This document shows, one piece after another, positions 1-6,033 of a stretch of 6,755 bases of DNA. Numbering within the stretch: the stretch's first letter is position 1; each line of letters starts with the position of its first letter. The stretch is taken from positions 1-6,755 of the forward strand of contig CAZEMR010000111.1 of assembly GCA_964513465.1 (NCBI GenBank). The letters are read 5' to 3'. The DNA comes from CAZEMR01 sp964513465. GTDB lineage: Bacteria > Bacteroidota > Ignavibacteria > Kapaibacteriales > UBA2268. The notes under the pieces are model-generated. The model ran no database searches. It was not told the DNA's origin and saw only the letters and a list, made by a program, of their open reading frames with translations. The translations under genes were made by a program, and so were the position numbers.

Positions 1-490
1 CGTTGCGGCGTACCTGATAGATTTCGCCGATTATGATTTCGCCGGTTTTCTGGACGTATTCATTGTAGACGTTGTCCTTTTCCACTTCGCGGATTCTCTG
101 GTTCAGATTCTGATATGCCAGCGAAACAAGGCGCCGGCCAAAGCTGTCGGATATATTCTCGAGCGTGATTTCCTCTACGAATTCCTCTCCGATCTCGTAT
201 TCTTCGTCGGTGCGTTCCTGTACTTCGTCGAGGCTGATTTCGAGGTTTTCGTCCTCTACTTCTTCGACAATGGTGCGCATGAGATATATCTCGACGTCGC
301 CCTTTTCCATATTAACGATTATTTCGAAATTTGCGTCGGGGCCGTATTTTTTACGAATGATCATCACGAGGGTTTCCTCGACGATGCCCTGCAACAGGTC
401 GCGGTCAATATTCTTGGTTTTCGCCATTTCTGCGAAGGCATCAATAATTGTCGACTTATCCGCCGTATGTTTTTTACGTCTTTTAGCCAT
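1..490 (-). CDS. nusA: Transcription termination/antitermination factor NusA, N-terminal part (runs off left edge)
   Basis: NusA binds RNA polymerase through its N-terminal domain and RNA through S1 and KH domains, and modulates pausing, termination and antitermination. The reverse complement is open from the ATG at 490 to the edge (163 codons). Residues about 14-130 read like the NusA N-terminal domain: NIDRDLLQGIVEETL (27-41), RKKYGPDANFEIIV (46-59), then an acidic stretch with EISLDEVQ (84-91). KTGEIIIGEIYQV (148-160) looks like the beginning of the S1 domain; the rest of S1 and the KH domains lie outside the window. The NxNIDR and KYGxDANF wording is typical of FCB-group NusA. A basic stretch, KRRKKH (3-8), precedes the domain. 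No canonical Shine-Dalgarno site is seen before the ATG. The gene is divergent from the acyl-CoA dehydrogenase, so rimP, the usual upstream neighbour, is missing here. Confidence 0.93.
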   Translation of the reverse strand, partial: MAKRRKKHTADKSTIIDAFAEMAKTKNIDRDLLQGIVEETLVMIIRKKYGPDANFEIIVNMEKGDVEIYLMRTIVEEVEDENLEISLDEVQERTDEEYEIGEEFVEEITLENISDSFGRRLVSLAYQNLNQRIREVEKDNVYNEYVQKTGEIIIGEIYQVRRN

Positions 491-526
491 GGCTTATCGC
501 CCGTAAGTGTTTGAAAAATATAGTCT

Positions 527-559
527 TAAATGTAAATATTGTATTTATGCTGCGCCAAA
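527..559 (-). promoter_or_regulatory. Possible second, weaker nusA promoter
   Basis: On the minus strand TTTG (559-556) is followed after 21 nt by TACATTTA (534-527), one base off the Bacteroidota -7 consensus TAnnTTTG. It lies downstream of the leader hairpin, so a transcript from it would bypass that hairpin. The match is imperfect and the spacer is at the long end, in AT-rich DNA where chance matches are common. Confidence 0.22.
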
Positions 560-580
560 CCGAACGTATGGCCATACAAC

Positions 581-603
581 AAAAAATGGGCTTACGAGCC
601 CAT
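581..603 (-). terminator. Terminator-like hairpin in the nusA leader
   Basis: On the minus strand AUGGGCU-CGUA-AGCCCAU forms a perfect 7-bp stem (586-592 with 597-603) with a 4-nt loop, followed directly by a run of U (585-581). This is the form of an intrinsic terminator read leftward. No minus-strand gene ends before it; it lies between the predicted nusA promoter and the nusA start. It may therefore attenuate nusA, stop antisense transcription leaving the neighbouring gene, or be a 5' stabilising stem. The plus strand has no T-run after the stem, so it should not act rightward. Confidence 0.55.
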
Positions 604-619
604 CCCTCAATGAGATATA

Positions 620-650
620 CAAAAATACAAACTTTTCATCTTTAGACAAA
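620..650 (-). promoter_or_regulatory. Bacteroidota-type promoter for nusA
   Basis: On the minus strand TTTG (650-647) is separated by exactly 19 nt from TATTTTTG (627-620). This fits in full the primary sigma consensus of Bacteroidota, TTG-19-TAnnTTTG. It faces nusA and would begin transcription a few bases beyond 620, giving a leader of roughly 120 nt that includes the hairpin at 586-603. Confidence 0.68.
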
Positions 651-695
651 TAAGATAAATACAATTTCGGTAAATAATTTTACGTCGATATTGTT

Positions 696-729
696 TTATG
701 CTTTCTTTTTGACTAAAATTGTATCTTTG
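696..729 (+). promoter_or_regulatory. Candidate promoter for the acyl-CoA dehydrogenase operon
   Basis: TATCTTTG (722-729) fits the Bacteroidota -7 consensus TAnnTTTG exactly. The matching -33 element is poor: TTATG (696-700) lies 21 nt upstream and no clean TTG is at 19 nt. Transcription would begin only about 10-20 nt before the ATG at 751. It is divergent from the nusA promoter, about 50 bp away. Confidence 0.4.
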
Positions 730-750
730 AATTCATACCGAGGTATTTAT

Positions 751-1914
751 ATGTCGTTTCAAGGCCCGGATTATTATAATATTGAAGAGCTTTTTTCGGA
801 AGACGAAATCCTTATTCGCGATTCCGTTCGCGATTTTACCGAAAACGAGATTATCCCCACTATCGAAAAGCACTACCAGGAGGGCACTTTCCCCGAAGAC
901 CTCCCGCGCAAACTGGCCGATCTCGGGCTGCTCGGAGTCACCGTTTCGCCCGACTACGGCGGGGCCGGCGCCAACCATACGATTTACGGCCTGGCGATGC
1001 AGGAGCTCGAGCGCGGCGATTCGGCCGTGCGTTCGTTCGCGTCGGTGCAGAATTCGCTCGTGATGTTCCCCATCGAAAAATATGGCTCCGAATCGATTAA
1101 GAATAAATGGCTGCCGCGGCTGGCCAGCGCCGAGGCCATTGGCTGTTTCGGACTCACAGAGCCCGACCACGGCTCCGATCCCGGCGGAATGATCACCAAC
1201 GCCCGCCGCACCGATAAGGGATTCGCAATCGACGGCGCAAAGATGTGGATCACCAACGGCACAATCGCCGATGTCGCGGTCGTTTGGGCTAAAATGGACG
1301 GCGAGGTGTATGGATTCCTTGTCGAGAAGGGCACGCCGGGATTCTCGGCGCCGGAGATGAAGGGCAAGCATTCGCTGCGGGCATCGATCACCAGCGAGCT
1401 GATTTTTGATAATTGCGAAATTCCCGAAGATAATATTTTAAATATTAAGGGCCTCAAAGGGCCGCTTAGCTGCCTGACCAAAGCCCGCTATGGTATCGCA
1501 TGGGGCGCGATAGGCGCGGCTATGGCCGTTTACGAGTCGTCGCTCGATTACGCCAAATCGCGCATCCAGTTCGACCGGCCGATCGCGTCGTTCCAGATTA
1601 TTCAGGAGAAGCTGGTTTATATGCTGACCGAAATCACCAAGGCACAGCTTGTGGCGCAGCGGCTGGGGCGGCTTATGGACGAGGGCAAAGCCTCGCCGCA
1701 GCAGGTATCATTCGCCAAGCGGAATAATGTCGAGATCGCGCTCAACTGCGCGCGGCTGGCACGCGAAATCCACGGAGCCAACGGCATTCTCGGCGAATAC
1801 CCGATCATGCGCCACGCTGCGAATCTGGAATCGGTCAAAACTTACGAAGGCACGCATGATATTCATACATTGATACTTGGTCAGGATATTACAGGAATTC
1901 AGGCTTTTAAATAA
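751..1914 (+). CDS. Acyl-CoA dehydrogenase, glutaryl-CoA dehydrogenase type
   Basis: A soluble flavoenzyme of 387 residues, normal length for the family. Glutaryl-CoA dehydrogenase oxidises and decarboxylates glutaryl-CoA to crotonyl-CoA in lysine, tryptophan and aromatic acid breakdown, passing electrons to ETF. Seen in the sequence: GCFGLTEPDHGSDPGGM (131-147), the FAD/acyl-CoA signature; KMWITNG (164-170); KARYGIAWGAIGAAM; and TYEGTHDIH (364-372), in which Glu366 corresponds to the catalytic base. RSFASVQNSLVM (94-105) contains the Arg that in human GCDH contacts the glutaryl carboxylate, with Glu87 and Ser98 also present. The C-terminal ILGQDITGIQAF is also GCDH-like, so this is more specific than a short-chain acyl-CoA dehydrogenase. 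The ATG at 751 is chosen because AGG (741-743) lies 7 nt upstream and the protein begins like its relatives (GPDYYNIEELFSEDE); the in-frame TTG at 691 would add promoter DNA. Whether it decarboxylates cannot be settled here. Confidence 0.93.
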   Translation: MSFQGPDYYNIEELFSEDEILIRDSVRDFTENEIIPTIEKHYQEGTFPEDLPRKLADLGLLGVTVSPDYGGAGANHTIYGLAMQELERGDSAVRSFASVQNSLVMFPIEKYGSESIKNKWLPRLASAEAIGCFGLTEPDHGSDPGGMITNARRTDKGFAIDGAKMWITNGTIADVAVVWAKMDGEVYGFLVEKGTPGFSAPEMKGKHSLRASITSELIFDNCEIPEDNILNIKGLKGPLSCLTKARYGIAWGAIGAAMAVYESSLDYAKSRIQFDRPIASFQIIQEKLVYMLTEITKAQLVAQRLGRLMDEGKASPQQVSFAKRNNVEIALNCARLAREIHGANGILGEYPIMRHAANLESVKTYEGTHDIHTLILGQDITGIQAFK

Positions 1915-1929
1915 TTCGGAAATATTTAT

Positions 1930-2745
1930 ATGAAAATTACGAATGATCCGGCGCTGCGCGCGATCGAGGGATCTTTGCATGACATCTGCAAATTCTATGG
2001 CGGGCTGCCCGGATGCGCACGCCGCGACGATGACGAGCTTGTTCTGATGGATACACGTATCCCCGCATATGGATTCAATGCTGTGGTTTACTGCAATTTT
2101 GCAGATAATGCCGATCTCCGGATTGCCGAAATCGCCCGCGATTTCGAGTGCCGCAAGCTGCCGCTGATGTGGTGGACCACGCCGCTTTCCGCACCCGACG
2201 ATATCGCCGAGCGCCTCGAAAAAGCCGGCTTCGAGTTCGAGCACGAATGCCCGGGGATGTATATACCTATGTCGGAGGTCGATCCCGATATTATGCCCCG
2301 GATCGAGGGCCTGCGCATCGAATTTGTGGATTCTCAGGAAAAATTAAAGGATTGGGTAAAAGTATTATCCGAAGTGCAGGAGCTGACTTTCGAATCGATC
2401 GGAAAATTCATGGAAGTCGAGATCAAAGCAGGCTACGAGCCGGATTCGCCGTTTCTGCGATGGGTCGGCTATATCGACGGCGCGCCGGTATGCACATCGG
2501 CTCTGTTTACCGGGCGCGGTGTACCCGGAATTTACTATGTCGTTACGCTCGATGAATTCCGCGGACGCGGCCTGGGCCGGGCGATCACAGCCGTAGCGCT
2601 GCTTCGGGCACACGAGGCCGGCCACAAAATCTGCGTGCTGCAATCCTCGCAGATGGGCTATCCGCTATATAAAAAAATGGGCTTCCGGGAAAAATGTAAA
2701 TTTCATCAGTACATTCTCCCCGAAAAGCCTTTAGATTTAATATAA
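1930..2745 (+). CDS. GNAT-family N-acetyltransferase with N-terminal extra domain
   Basis: 271 residues. The C-terminal half (about 125-260) has the GNAT fold signatures: the strand GIYYVVTLDEF (200-210), then the acetyl-CoA pyrophosphate-binding motif RGRGLGRA (211-218), then LQSSQMGYPLYKKMGFRE (237-254), the usual motif B with Tyr247 in the position of the common general acid. The N-terminal half (1-120) contains PLMWWTTP and a GF-x-PGM segment, as in two-domain GNAT proteins whose first half is a degenerate copy of the fold. The substrate cannot be read from the sequence; small molecules, amino acids or protein N-termini are all possible. It starts 15 nt after the dehydrogenase stop, with a weak GGA (1918-1920) as ribosome site, so it is probably co-transcribed. 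No functional link to glutaryl-CoA is evident. It converges on the small minus-strand gene, 20 nt away, with no clear terminator between. Confidence 0.85.
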   Translation: MKITNDPALRAIEGSLHDICKFYGGLPGCARRDDDELVLMDTRIPAYGFNAVVYCNFADNADLRIAEIARDFECRKLPLMWWTTPLSAPDDIAERLEKAGFEFEHECPGMYIPMSEVDPDIMPRIEGLRIEFVDSQEKLKDWVKVLSEVQELTFESIGKFMEVEIKAGYEPDSPFLRWVGYIDGAPVCTSALFTGRGVPGIYYVVTLDEFRGRGLGRAITAVALLRAHEAGHKICVLQSSQMGYPLYKKMGFREKCKFHQYILPEKPLDLI

Positions 2746-2765
2746 GCGCCAATTATATAAGCTGT

Positions 2766-3029
2766 TTACGAAGTCAGCTCTTTAAGCTGTTTCTCGGCCT
2801 TGTCAGCAAGGTCTTTTACTTCGTCGCCGATATTTCGCGCCTTGGTGCGGCTTTCGGCTTTCAGGATTTCGAGCCTGTCGCTGAGGTCTTTTTTTGTGCG
2901 CTCGAGATTCTTTTTTGCTTCTTCACTCATCTGGCCGCCTTTTTTGCTAAACTCGGCCATTTTGCTGTCGATTTTGTCTAAAGTATTATTAATCGACTGG
3001 CGAATGTCATTTTTTGTCTGTTCGTCCAT
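2766..3029 (-). CDS. Small charged helical (coiled-coil / LEA- or apolipoprotein-like) protein
   Basis: 87 residues, not a family I can name. There is no Cys, Trp, Tyr, Pro or His, and it is very rich in Lys, Glu and Asp. It appears to form two amphipathic helices (about 4-29 and 35-85) joined at KKGGQ (29-33). Heptad-like spacing of Leu, Ile and Ala in the second helix (LSDRLEILKAES, VKDLADKAEKQLKEL) fits a coiled coil or a surface-binding helix, as in LEA-like or stress-related helical proteins. No signal peptide or membrane segment is seen, so it is probably cytoplasmic. The start at 3029 is set by a strong AGGAG 4 nt upstream. A longer in-frame reading from 3128 would put the promoter inside the gene and add an unlikely Tyr/Phe/Ile-rich leader. 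With its own promoter and ribosome site it is a real, probably well-expressed single gene. Function unknown. Confidence 0.8.
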   Translation of the reverse strand: MDEQTKNDIRQSINNTLDKIDSKMAEFSKKGGQMSEEAKKNLERTKKDLSDRLEILKAESRTKARNIGDEVKDLADKAEKQLKELTS

Positions 3030-3033
3030 TGCT

Positions 3034-3039
3034 CTCCTC
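3034..3039 (-). promoter_or_regulatory. Strong Shine-Dalgarno site deciding the small-protein start
   Basis: On the minus strand GAGGAG (3039-3034) lies 4 nt before the ATG at 3029. It is the best ribosome binding site in the window and fixes the start of the 87-residue protein. Confidence 0.75.
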
Positions 3040-3054
3040 TTTCTCTTAATTAAA

Positions 3055-3084
3055 CAAATGTATAGATAGAATATAAATATCCAA
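3055..3084 (-). promoter_or_regulatory. Bacteroidota-type promoter for the small helical protein
   Basis: On the minus strand TTG (3084-3082) is followed after exactly 19 nt by TACATTTG (3062-3055), a full match to TTG-19-TAnnTTTG. The 5' leader would be about 20 nt, leaving room for the Shine-Dalgarno site and little else. Confidence 0.68.
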
Positions 3085-3308
3085 CCGAAATGAATTATCA
3101 TTTCAATAAAATAATATTCTTTTTTCAAATAAATTATGTAATAAATCCGGATGAGATTATGATCTGATCTAAGGCAGTGATATTCTGGTTAATTTTGCAT
3201 TCATAATATATACACGAAGCACCGTGATCAATATTTGGTAAATTTTCATTATTTAGCACAAAATCGCATTATTTTGCAGGTATTTGCGGAATTTGCCCGA
3301 TTTTCGGG
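3085..3308 (-). other. AT-rich intergenic stretch, no gene recognised
   Basis: This DNA lies between the small-gene promoter and the terminator of the DUF3160 gene. I see no credible coding region, tRNA or known riboswitch. It holds three TTTGC words at 3273, 3283 and 3292, about one helical turn apart, the 8-bp palindrome ATCCGGAT at 3145-3152, and a small CCCGA/TCGGG hairpin at 3296-3308. The -7-like TAATTTTG (3190-3197, plus strand) has no matching -33 element. Confidence 0.5.
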
Positions 3309-3341
3309 AAAATTAAAACTCCCGGCTTTTCGGGCCGGGAG
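3309..3341 (-). terminator. Intrinsic terminator of the DUF3160 gene
   Basis: CTCCCGGC (3319-3326) pairs with GCCGGGAG (3334-3341) in a perfect 8-bp, GC-rich stem with a 7-nt loop. Read on the minus strand it is followed by TTTTAATTTT (3318-3309), a U-rich tail. It lies 46 nt after the DUF3160 stop codon and is correctly oriented to end that transcript. Confidence 0.85.
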
Positions 3342-3387
3342 CTGAGGCATTAGAGACATTACCGTTTCTATGTTAACCTAATGCATA

Positions 3388-5949
3388 TCATTTATTTACA
3401 ATAATTTTGCCGCTGTATACCCGATCACCAATGACAAGTCGCGCCATATAAACGCCGTTTTCGACTGGAACGCCGGTATCGGTGGCGCCATTCCAGCGGG
3501 CGACGTAATTGCCGCCTGCGATCGAGCCTGCGAACATCGAGGCCACGCGCTGGCCGGCGGCGTCATAAATGGCCAGGTCCGCATCGTAGAGATCGGCGCG
3601 GCCGGGCAGGGACACGACGATCATCGAGCTTTCTGTTAAGGGGTTGGGACGTATGGAGATAGCCGGTTCGCCCTCGGGCTGGTAGTCGACCGCGGTGGTC
3701 ACAGTCGGAAGTATCGGCGGATTTGTATATTTGTTATCTCCTTGTGTATCAGCAAGATAGAGGCGCGTAAATTCCGGACGCAGGCCGTGGGACATCATAT
3801 AGCTCTGCTCCCACTCCTCGTCGGTCAGCCGCTTGAAATTGGTGCTGACATGCTCGTAGTAACTCATTACGGGGCCTGCAAATGCGATCTCGCGGCCTTC
3901 GGCGTCCTTTGCCTTGACGACCAGCAGATTGATATGTCCGGTGCCTACATGCCAGACCCAGCCGACCATATTGCCGGCTTCGTCAGTCGGTGCGGTGTGG
4001 ACATCTGCCACCACGTAGTCATTTACTTCGACGTCGCTGTTATAAAACAGCTCGGAGTACCAGCCTGACGGCTCGACAGCGCAGACCACATCACGCTGCT
4101 GGAATACCGAGAGAACAAATTCGGTTTCGGAGCCACTGAGTTTTTCGCCGGCAATTTCTTTTTCGGAAATTGTGCCGAGCTTCTCTGCAACTTCTTTCAT
4201 ATTAAGGAAATAGCTTTTTGTGCGATTTTTCAGATAATTAAATTCTCCGTCGTCTTCCACTTCGAGCACATCCATAGCATCAATCAATTTGGTCGAAGCC
4301 ATATCCGCAAGGTCGCTCATGGCGACATAGAAATCCGGCTCTGGCTCGACGTATCCATATGGGTATTCGCAGCTTACGCCGCCGCTATAGGATTGCTTGG
4401 CATAAAGCAGATTGTCATGGCGGAGCTGCGCCCAGCTTGCAAGCTGAGTGTTCATTTTATGCTGCCACCATGCGGCTGTGCGCATGAAATCGGGCAGATG
4501 TTCGCGAGTTTCGTCGGTTTCCGGATTCAGCGTTCGAATAGCATTCAGCCAATTATTATAAAACGCGCTTTTCCAGAAGTCATCTCCATATGAATCAATC
4601 AGATAGCGCAGTCCGGTCAGGTTCTGCGCATAATGATATTTCTCCAATTCGGGTTCGAGCAGATCCGCGGCTGCATTGTTGCCAAGTGCGAATAATATAT
4701 CAAGATGCGATGGCAGCATACGGCGGACTTTGGTGCCTTCGTAGATAATTTTGTCATAAACCACATTGCCGGATACGTATGAATCGATAACGAATCGCTG
4801 ACCCATTAGCATAAATGCCGACGCGGGAACGATTTGCTCGGTATCGAAGGGATCCGACATAAGTATCTGCGAAAGGATTTTCTGTCCGGCATATGATTTT
4901 TCGGCGAGTTTATCCTGGAATCTTTTTACGGTATTCATGTCCGTAAAGGCCGATATATCCTCTATTCCGAGCTCATCGGCGAGCTGGCCGAGGTGGTCGA
5001 TTCGTACATTGTCGGATTCGCCGACGAGCGATTCGAGCACGGTGTTTATCGCCGCAAGCTTTTCGCCGGCTGAGGTGCGATTGGCCAGATCGGCAAGCAG
5101 ATATGAATCAATGATTTGGCGCCGGACATCCTCGGGAGAAGGGCCGCAATCGTCTTCTTTGGGCGCGATCAGATAAAGCTCGGTGCGGCCAAGCCATATC
5201 ATCGACTGGAAATAGCGGCCGAGTTCTGGCGAATCGGTATAGTGTCCGCGAATAGTAAACTGGCTGAAATCGAGCTTTTTGGGTCGCTCCTGGAAGAGAG
5301 GATATTGCGCGGCCTGTTCGGATTCAATCAATTGCATTATTTCGCCGACGATTTCCTTGTTTTGCGCGAAGATGGGGTCGATTTTTTCGGTGGTCAGAAG
5401 ATCGAGCGCGACGGTGAGATAAATATCGACATCTCGATACGAACGCATCATAATATCGTCGGCAATATGCTTGCGGGACGAGTGCAGCTGCCGCATTTGG
5501 CGGAGCGAGGCCTCGAGCTGGGGTATAAATGCATATTTTTCAATGTCTTTCAGAATTGCGTCGTAGCTCATATGCAGGGCGTGGAGCATCATATCGGTTG
5601 TGATAATAACGGGTAAGTCCTTGTAATATATTTCCCTTAGCGCATCCCACATATTGGCGTAAGATTTGCGTTCGGTGACGACGAATCCATGGCGGCCAAT
5701 CAGCGAGAGCTCGTCTGCGGTCATCTCCATTTTAATGGAAATCGAATCCAGATAGAGCGGGTCATTGGTCTGCGTAACTTCTTTATTATAAAGGCCTACG
5801 GGATACAAATCGTACATCCCGGCTGGTGAAATATCCTTGTTTTGCTGCAGGAAACTGCGATATGCGTCGATGCTGAAATTCTGGGCGAAGGCTGTGGTTG
5901 CGAATATCAGCATAGCAGCCATTCCCAAAAATAATCTCGATTTTTTCAT
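3388..5949 (-). CDS. Exported DUF3160 protein with C-terminal T9SS/FlgD-Ig sorting domain
   Basis: 853 residues. A signal peptide is clear: MKK, a hydrophobic core (6-17), then TTAFA with likely cleavage after Ala22. The body (about 60-730) reads like DUF3160, a family without an assigned function: TTDMMLHALH (117-126), RGHYT (234-238), YFQSMIWLGR (246-255), GQRFVIDSY (383-391), ASWAQLRHDNLLYAKQSY (504-521), GYVEPEPDFY (532-541), WHVGTGHINLLVV (666-678), GPVMSYYE (692-699). A Pro/Thr-rich linker (about 743-762) leads to a C-terminal domain (763-853): IRPNP, then IYDAAGQRV, WNGATDTGVPVENGVYMARL and a final KIIVNK. This is the pattern of a FlgD-like Ig fold and of T9SS type A sorting tails, so surface delivery or release is inferred. 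The start at 5949 is supported by GAGG (5959-5956) 6 nt upstream. It is transcribed alone and has its own terminator. The several conserved His could bind a ligand or metal, but I see no recognised catalytic motif. Confidence 0.88.
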   Translation of the reverse strand: MKKSRLFLGMAAMLIFATTAFAQNFSIDAYRSFLQQNKDISPAGMYDLYPVGLYNKEVTQTNDPLYLDSISIKMEMTADELSLIGRHGFVVTERKSYANMWDALREIYYKDLPVIITTDMMLHALHMSYDAILKDIEKYAFIPQLEASLRQMRQLHSSRKHIADDIMMRSYRDVDIYLTVALDLLTTEKIDPIFAQNKEIVGEIMQLIESEQAAQYPLFQERPKKLDFSQFTIRGHYTDSPELGRYFQSMIWLGRTELYLIAPKEDDCGPSPEDVRRQIIDSYLLADLANRTSAGEKLAAINTVLESLVGESDNVRIDHLGQLADELGIEDISAFTDMNTVKRFQDKLAEKSYAGQKILSQILMSDPFDTEQIVPASAFMLMGQRFVIDSYVSGNVVYDKIIYEGTKVRRMLPSHLDILFALGNNAAADLLEPELEKYHYAQNLTGLRYLIDSYGDDFWKSAFYNNWLNAIRTLNPETDETREHLPDFMRTAAWWQHKMNTQLASWAQLRHDNLLYAKQSYSGGVSCEYPYGYVEPEPDFYVAMSDLADMASTKLIDAMDVLEVEDDGEFNYLKNRTKSYFLNMKEVAEKLGTISEKEIAGEKLSGSETEFVLSVFQQRDVVCAVEPSGWYSELFYNSDVEVNDYVVADVHTAPTDEAGNMVGWVWHVGTGHINLLVVKAKDAEGREIAFAGPVMSYYEHVSTNFKRLTDEEWEQSYMMSHGLRPEFTRLYLADTQGDNKYTNPPILPTVTTAVDYQPEGEPAISIRPNPLTESSMIVVSLPGRADLYDADLAIYDAAGQRVASMFAGSIAGGNYVARWNGATDTGVPVENGVYMARLVIGDRVYSGKIIVNK

Positions 5950-5982
5950 ATGCGACCTCGATTGTAATTAATGCAACTAGTT

Positions 5983-6013
5983 TAAATATATATAATTTTT
6001 GCAAATATCAAAA
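5983..6013 (-). promoter_or_regulatory. Candidate promoter for the DUF3160 gene
   Basis: On the minus strand TTTTG (6013-6009) is followed after 18 nt by TATATTTA (5990-5983), one base off TAnnTTTG. Spacing and final base both deviate from consensus, so this is weaker than the nusA and small-gene promoters. The -33 element lies within the dyad at 6000-6033. Confidence 0.35.
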
Positions 6014-6033
6014 TCCGGATATTTAGATTTGCA
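6000..6033. repeat. 34-bp imperfect dyad, operator-like
   Basis: Outer arms TGCAAAT (6000-6006) and ATTTGCA (6027-6033) are exact reverse complements. They are centred on the palindrome ATCCGGAT (6013-6020), with all parts sharing one axis between 6016 and 6017. Counted pair by pair, 14 of 17 positions match. It overlaps the predicted -33 element of the DUF3160 promoter in the divergent region shared with hslO. The axis without a loop suggests a binding site for a dimeric protein more than an RNA hairpin. No regulator is identified. Confidence 0.45.

Noticed and set aside
165..506. 113-codon plus-strand reading frame rich in Ser
   Set aside because: It lies antisense to nusA; its low-complexity Ser/Arg composition is what the reverse of the acidic NusA codons gives. 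The minus-strand frame has clear family motifs.
566..577. Perfect 12-bp palindrome GTATGGCCATAC in the nusA leader
   Set aside because: One or two perfect 12-bp palindromes are expected by chance in a window this long, and symmetry does not extend further. It could compete with the leader hairpin, but pairing is only about 4 bp.
691..750. TTG-initiated 20-residue extension of the acyl-CoA dehydrogenase
   Set aside because: It would cover the TATCTTTG promoter box, has no ribosome site and does not resemble family N-termini; the ATG at 751 has AGG upstream.
733..1481. Long minus-strand frames of 212 and 165 codons opposite the dehydrogenase
   Set aside because: They are antisense to a gene with unmistakable family motifs and show no motif of their own.
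2760..2779. Possible bidirectional terminator AGCTG/CAGCT between the convergent genes
   Set aside because: The stem is only 5 bp with a 10-nt loop, overlaps the stop codon of the small gene and has no real T-run.
3030..3128. N-terminal extension of the small helical protein that looks like a membrane segment
   Set aside because: It would translate the consensus promoter and Shine-Dalgarno site; the ATG at 3029 follows AGGAG at good spacing.
3347..3384. Inverted repeat GCATTAG/CTAATGC just after the DUF3160 stop
   Set aside because: A 7-bp stem with a 24-nt loop is weak, and the GC-rich terminator at 3319-3341 already explains transcript ending.
5116..5616. 166-codon plus-strand frame opposite the DUF3160 gene
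   Set aside because: No recognisable domain; it is the shadow of the conserved minus-strand gene.
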